Under the pieces are notes generated by a model that had not been told where the DNA came from, made no database searches, and saw only the letters and a list, made by a program, of their open reading frames with translations. A stretch of 39,458 nt of DNA from Chrysomallon squamiferum (Eukaryota > Mollusca > Gastropoda > Neomphalida > Peltospiridae), in contig CM022679.1 of assembly GCA_012295275.1 (NCBI GenBank), positions 31,667,447 to 31,706,904 on the forward strand, written 5' to 3'. Shown in pieces: positions 36,900-39,458 of this stretch. Made by a program: the position numbers and the translations under genes. The stretch's first letter is position 1. Every line of letters begins with the position of its first letter.

Positions 36900-39458
36900 C
36901 GTTCTTACTTCCTTTCTTGCTTACTTAGGTAATTACAGACGTACTTACTTACATTCTATCTTACTTAGGTAATTATTTACGTACCTGCCAGCTTACTTCC
37001 TTACTTAGGTAATTATTTAAGAAGTTACTTACTTTCTTTCTTACTTAGGTAATTATTTACGCACTTATTTACTTTCTTTCTTTCTTAGGTAATTACTGAT
37101 GTACATCCCACGTTCTTAGTTGTTTAGGTAATTATGGACGTACTTACGTCGTTTCTTGCTTACTTAGGTAATTATACACATATTTACTTATATTCTTTCC
37201 TTTTTAAGTAGTTATTTACGTATCTACTAGCTTACTTGCTTACTTAGGTAATTATTTACGTACTTACTTACTTTCTTTCTTACTTAGGTAATTATTTACG
37301 TACTTATTTACTTCCCCTCTTTCTTAGGTAATTAGTAATGTAGTTATTTTACATTCTTAAATTGCTGAGGTAACTATTGATGCCTTCTGTTGCTTTCTTT
37401 CTTAGTTAGTGATTATACACATAATTACTGATATTATATCTTACTTACATACTTATTTTAGTAATTAGTAGAGTACTTGATTAGTTATGTAATTATATAC
37501 CTACTGACTTACTTTCTTTCTTAGTTAGGGAATTATTTAGTATTTACATACTTTCTTTCTTTCTTAGGTAATTGCAATGTTATGTCGATTACATTCTTAC
37601 TTGCATAGGCAATGTTTTACATACTGACAGGCCTTCTTCCCACTTAGGTAACCATTTACTAAGTTATCATGTTTCTGGTTTAGTTAGCAAAAAGCACTTA
37701 TGTAATTACTTGCTTTCATGCTTTCTTAGGTAATGATTTACGAAATTACCAGGTTCTTTGCTTAGTTAGCTAATTACTTATGTACTTACTTGCTTTCTTT
37801 CTTAGTTAGATAATTGTTAACGTACATAATTACATTCTCACTTTCTAACGTAATTATTGTCGTTCTTACTTCCTTTCTTCCCTTACTTAGGTGATTACAG
37901 ACGTAATTTACTTACATTCAATCTTACTTAGGTAATTACTTACGTAGCTGCCAGCTTACTTCCTTACTTAGGTAATTATTTCACGTGCCTTACTTTCTTT
38001 TCTTACTTTAGGTAATTGTTTACATTTCTTTTTACTTTCCCTCTTTCTTAGGTAATTAGTAATGTAGTTATTTACATTCTTACTTTGCTGAGGTAACTAT
38101 TGATGTACTTCGTTGCTTTCTCTTAGGTGATTATACACACAATTACTGATATTATATCTTACATAATTATTTAAGTAATTAGTAGAGTACTTAGCTTACT
38201 TAGGTAATTATATACCCACTGACCTAAATTCTTTGTTACTTAGGGAATTATTTAGTATTTACATACTTCTTTGTTTTGTTAGGTAATTGCTAAAACGCTT
38301 ACTTTACATTCTTACTTGCATAGGCAATGTTTTACACACTTGGCTGGCCTTCTTGCTTACTTAGGTAACTATTACTTAGTTATCATCTTTCTTGCTTAGT
38401 TAAAAAGCAATTCTATGTACCTTAGTTGCTTCATGCTTACTTAGTTAATGATTTTAAAATTACCAGGTTCTTTGCTTAGTTAGGTAAATTACTTATGTAC
38501 TTACTTGCTTTCTTTCTTAGTTAGATAATTTTTAACGTACATAATTACATTCTCACTTTCTAACGTAATTATTAATCGTTCTTACTTCCTTTCTTGCTTA
38601 CTTAGGTAATTACAGACGTACTTTTACCACATTTCTATCTTACTTACATTGTAATTATTTACGCACCACCGCCAGCTTACTCTTACTTAGGTAATTATTT
38701 AAGAAGTTACTTACTTTTCTTTCTTACTTAGGTAATTATTTACATTACTTATTTACTTTCTTTCTTTCTTAGGTAATTACTGATGTACATCCCCCGTTCT
38801 TAGTTGCTTAGGTAATTATTTTACGTACTTACTTCTTTTCTTGCTTACTTAGGTAATTATACACATATTTACTTATATTCTTTCCTTTAAGTAGTTATTT
38901 TACGTATCTACTACTTTAACTTGCTTACTTAGGTAATTATTTTACGTACTTTACTTACTTTCTTTCTTACTTAGGTAATTATTTACGTAATTTCTATTTA
39001 CTTCCTGTCTTTCTTAGGTAATTAGTAATGTAGGTTATTTTACATTCTTGTTGCTGAGGTAACTATTGATGTAAATTTCGTTGCTTTCTTTCTTAGTTAG
39101 GTGATTATACACATAATTTACTGATATTATATCTTACTTACATACTTATTTTAGTAATTAGTAAGAGTACTTGATTAGTTATGTAAATTATACACTGACT
39201 TACTTTTCTTTCTTAATTTGGGGAATTATTTAGTATTTTACATGCTTTCTTTTTCTTTCTTAGGTAATTACTAAATGTGCTTCACCATTCTTATACTTGC
39301 ATGACGTATTTTACATACTGACAAGACCTTCTTACTTGGGCCAACCATTTACTAAGTTATCCATGTTTCTTTCTTAGTTAGCCAAAGCACTTATGCTTAC
39401 TTGCTTTCATACTTTCTTAGGTAATGATTTACGAAATTACCAGGTTCTTTTGTAGTTA
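36900..39458. repeat. Indel-rich terminal part of the array
   Basis: Monomers that are nearly invariant elsewhere here show frequent one- to four-base insertions and losses, for example ATCCCACG (37105), TTATTTTACATTC (37343), GCAATGTTATGTCG (37574), CAAAAAGCAC (37688), TAAAACGC (38291), TTAAAAAGC (38401) and GCACCACCGCC (38662). Density rises toward 39458. The pattern, with added T or A in runs and single-base losses, resembles uncorrected long-read error at a contig end more than natural divergence, which elsewhere in the array is by substitution and by whole monomers. Confidence 0.75.

Larger units (their letters stand above)
4355..39303. repeat. Higher-order repeat, ~1.68-1.72 kb, from two half-units
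   Basis: The marker GCAATGTT(T) occurs at 4355, 5322, 6037, 7032, 7747, 8147, 9138, 9853, 10253, 11213, 11932, 12891, 13600, 14578, 15291, 16298, 17017, 18021, 18736, 19735, 20449, 21448, 22166, 23445, 24157, 24869, 25581, 26540, 27247, 27959, 29078, 30078, 30794, 31193, 32183, 32898, 33299, 34256, 34975, 35937, 36648, 37609, 38334 and about 39303 (imperfect, CATGACG). Most spacings alternate between about 707-725 and about 957-1007 bp. The half-units are related but diagnostic. One usually has GTAACCATTT, CATGTTTC and TTAGGTAATG after the marker, the other GTAACTATTT, CATCTTTC and TTAGTTAATG. Together they make about 42-43 monomers. Departures (399-401, 1119 and 1279 bp) are also near multiples of 40. 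Confidence 0.92.
2245..39458. repeat. Giant satellite array, 40-bp monomer, about 930 copies
   Basis: The whole interval is a head-to-tail array of a 40-bp monomer. GTAATTATTT recurs at 2941 and 2981, related GTAATTACTA at 3021, and GTAATTATTT again at 3061, with CTTACTTAG before each and usually ACGTACTTAC after. The + strand is about 77% A+T and strongly asymmetric. In a representative 60-base line I count 31 T, 15 A, 9 C and 5 G. No gene, transposon or unique spacer interrupts it, and the three frames are closed by TAG and TAA throughout because 40 is not a multiple of three. All monomers keep the same orientation. Variant monomers occur in fixed order and form higher-order repeats, described separately. 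Both visible edges are artificial (gap and window end), so the real array is longer than 37 kb. A pericentromeric, subtelomeric or intronic location is possible and cannot be told from this sequence. Confidence 0.98.

Noticed and set aside
2245-39458. CRISPR-like array of regular repeats
   Set aside because: There are no unique spacers: the whole 40-bp period is repeat, and the context is eukaryotic.
2245-39458. Telomeric repeat, because TTAGG and TTAGGG occur often
   Set aside because: TTAGG appears once per 40-bp monomer (TTAGGTAATT), and TTAGGG only in the TTAGGGAATTA variant; they are never in tandem.
2245-39458. CENP-B-box-like motif supporting a centromere
   Set aside because: The ACTTCGTTGC monomer has a TTCG but lacks the CGGG part of the box; centromere identity cannot be argued from it.
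2245-39458. Protein-coding tandem repeat
   Set aside because: The period of 40 is not divisible by three, and TAG/TAA in every monomer closes all frames on both strands; no long open frame exists in the array.
2245-39458. Cruciform or long hairpin formation
   Set aside because: Only short palindromes are present (TAATTA, TACGTA, GTAC). Monomers are all in direct orientation, so no long inverted repeat is available.

Overview
The window is eukaryotic, very probably from an invertebrate animal. It has AT-rich non-coding DNA, dense microsatellites, intron-style splice signals and a secreted or extracellular-matrix type VWA coding fragment, with no operon-like gene packing. The 46-bp minisatellite built on GGAGTTATCTCTCTT and the VWA/matrix style suggest a lophotrochozoan, perhaps a mollusc. 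That is a weak inference from style, not an identification.

Layout. (1) 1-183 is a compound microsatellite of CT, TA, TCTA, AT and ATT tracts. (2) 192-539 (+) is a partial von Willebrand factor A exon behind a plausible 3' splice site. It has a good MIDAS DTSGS motif but stops before the second half of the domain. (3) ~528-800 is a 46-bp minisatellite whose first, degenerate copy appears to supply the exon's stop codon. (4) 801-1870 is non-coding with several short microsatellites and no convincing gene. (5) 1872-2044 (+) is a short possible exon cut by a gap. (6) 2045-2244 is a gap of exactly 200 N. (7) 2245-39458, 94% of the window, is one uninterrupted satellite array with a 40-bp monomer, roughly 930 copies, and no gene.

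The satellite is the main content. The monomer is itself ten tetranucleotides, nearly all one or two changes from TTAC, so it looks grown from a TTAC microsatellite. Monomers are organised in a higher-order repeat (HOR) of about 1.68-1.72 kb. It is made of two related half-units, about 715 bp (18 monomers) and about 960-1000 bp (24-25 monomers). I tracked this with a GCAATGTT marker that recurs 45 times. On top of the HOR are larger duplications: about 6.7 kb repeated at an offset of 23.04 kb, about 1.5 kb at an offset of 5.6-5.8 kb, 1.714-kb tandem HOR copies, and a run of 712-bp half-units. Size changes come in whole monomers (40, 160 and 400 bp).

The strangest property is that on the + strand most monomers carry a pyrimidine tract ending in TTAG directly followed by GTAATT. 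This is an intron acceptor abutting a donor, the layout of a recursive ('zero-length exon') splice site. The upstream VWA fragment lies on the same strand. Each monomer also carries a TAATTA homeodomain core and an ACGT site that decays to ATGT or ACAT as expected for methylated CpG.

Limits. Neither true edge of the array is visible: the left edge abuts the N gap and the right edge is the end of the window. The last ~2-3 kb carries many single-base indels that look like assembly error, so the long duplications could be partly artefactual.
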